NCBI GenBank assembly: GCA_963845695.1
Contig: CAWJTQ010000010.1
Location: 467,179-531,178, forward strand
Length of the DNA: 64,000 bases
From: CAWJTV01 sp963845695
Lineage (GTDB): Bacteria > Planctomycetota > Planctomycetia > Isosphaerales > Isosphaeraceae
Direction of reading: 5' to 3'
Numbering within the stretch: the stretch's first letter is position 1; the number at the start of each line of letters is the position of its first letter. The position numbers were made by a program, and so were the translations under genes. Positions 63,986 through 64,000 of the stretch are shown piece by piece. The notes below the pieces were generated by a model. The model had not been told where the DNA came from and did not search any database. It was given only the letters and a program-made list of their open reading frames with translations.

Positions 63986-64000
63986 TTTGGGACGATCCCC

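Larger units (their letters stand above)
62083..64000 (+). mobile_element. insertion sequence with terminal inverted repeats
   Basis: The left end GGGCATCGTCCCAAA (62083-62097) is inverted at the right end as TTTGGGACGATCCCC (63986-64000), and inner pieces TTCCAAGTTGACACTT (left, ~62116) and AAGTGTCAAGTTGGGAA (right, ~63962) also pair. Between them lies one transposase gene. The element is at least 1.9 kb, and the right boundary coincides with the end of the window, so target-site duplication cannot be checked. Confidence 0.8.

Overview
The window looks like a chromosomal segment of a large-genome, high-GC planctomycete, probably of the Isosphaeraceae/Gemmata type. The taxonomic markers are a DUF1559 prepilin-like protein (GFTLIELLVVIAIIG), a TIGR03067-like secreted protein, an ECF sigma factor with a membrane-spanning C-terminal extension, DUF1080 and ThuA-type proteins, DUF4058, a Ser/Thr kinase with TPRs, and small 'RFTLRSMMIA' proteins. 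This is inference from gene content; no rRNA or intact tRNA gene was found to confirm it.

Layout. 0-8.6 kb: a broken beta-propeller gene, an S53 (kumamolisin-like) peptidase split between prodomain and catalytic frames, a fold-back repeat, a pseudogene copy of a ferritin-like gene, then an intact two-gene unit (beta-sandwich protein plus VioB-like ferritin-fold protein). 8.6-20 kb: MetE-like methyltransferase, hybrid PAS histidine kinase, TIGR03032 protein, ECF sigma factor, DinG-type helicase in three frames, a HEPN protein with a small partner, and a ThiS-ThiG fusion. 20-29 kb: surface or secreted proteins, then housekeeping genes ruvC, cysS, ispF and csrA, a PadR regulator with a coupled membrane protein, and a transglutaminase-like protein. 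29-47 kb: a Tat-exported DegT-type aminotransferase, a copper-type multicopper oxidase followed by a TolC-family protein, HEAT and LRR proteins, glpX, DUF1080, ThuA, an FMN reductase, and a PrsW-like protease with an N-terminal zinc ribbon. 47-54.5 kb: DUF4058, CYTH, a large Ser/Thr kinase with TPRs, and a small retropepsin-like pair.

55.1-62 kb is an accessory island. It is visibly lower in GC than its surroundings and is bounded on the left by a cluster of inverted GTGTCAGTTCG repeats and on the right by an insertion sequence whose two terminal repeats both lie in the window. It carries a restriction endonuclease/DNA methyltransferase pair and, divergent from it, three genes joined by ATGA overlaps: a nucleoside-phosphorylase-fold protein with an extra C-terminal domain, a 78-aa middle component, and a DUF2326-type ABC ATPase. 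This matches the architecture of ABC three-component (ABC-3C) conflict systems and is the most interesting system in the window.

Many otherwise well-conserved genes (cysS, dinG-like, sigma factor, transglutaminase, DegT, FMN reductase, PrsW, ThuA, transposase) are interrupted by single-base frame changes, often beside short homopolymers. The density and the involvement of an essential gene (cysS) suggest sequence errors rather than decay, so these genes are annotated over their full reconstructed extent with the frame change noted.
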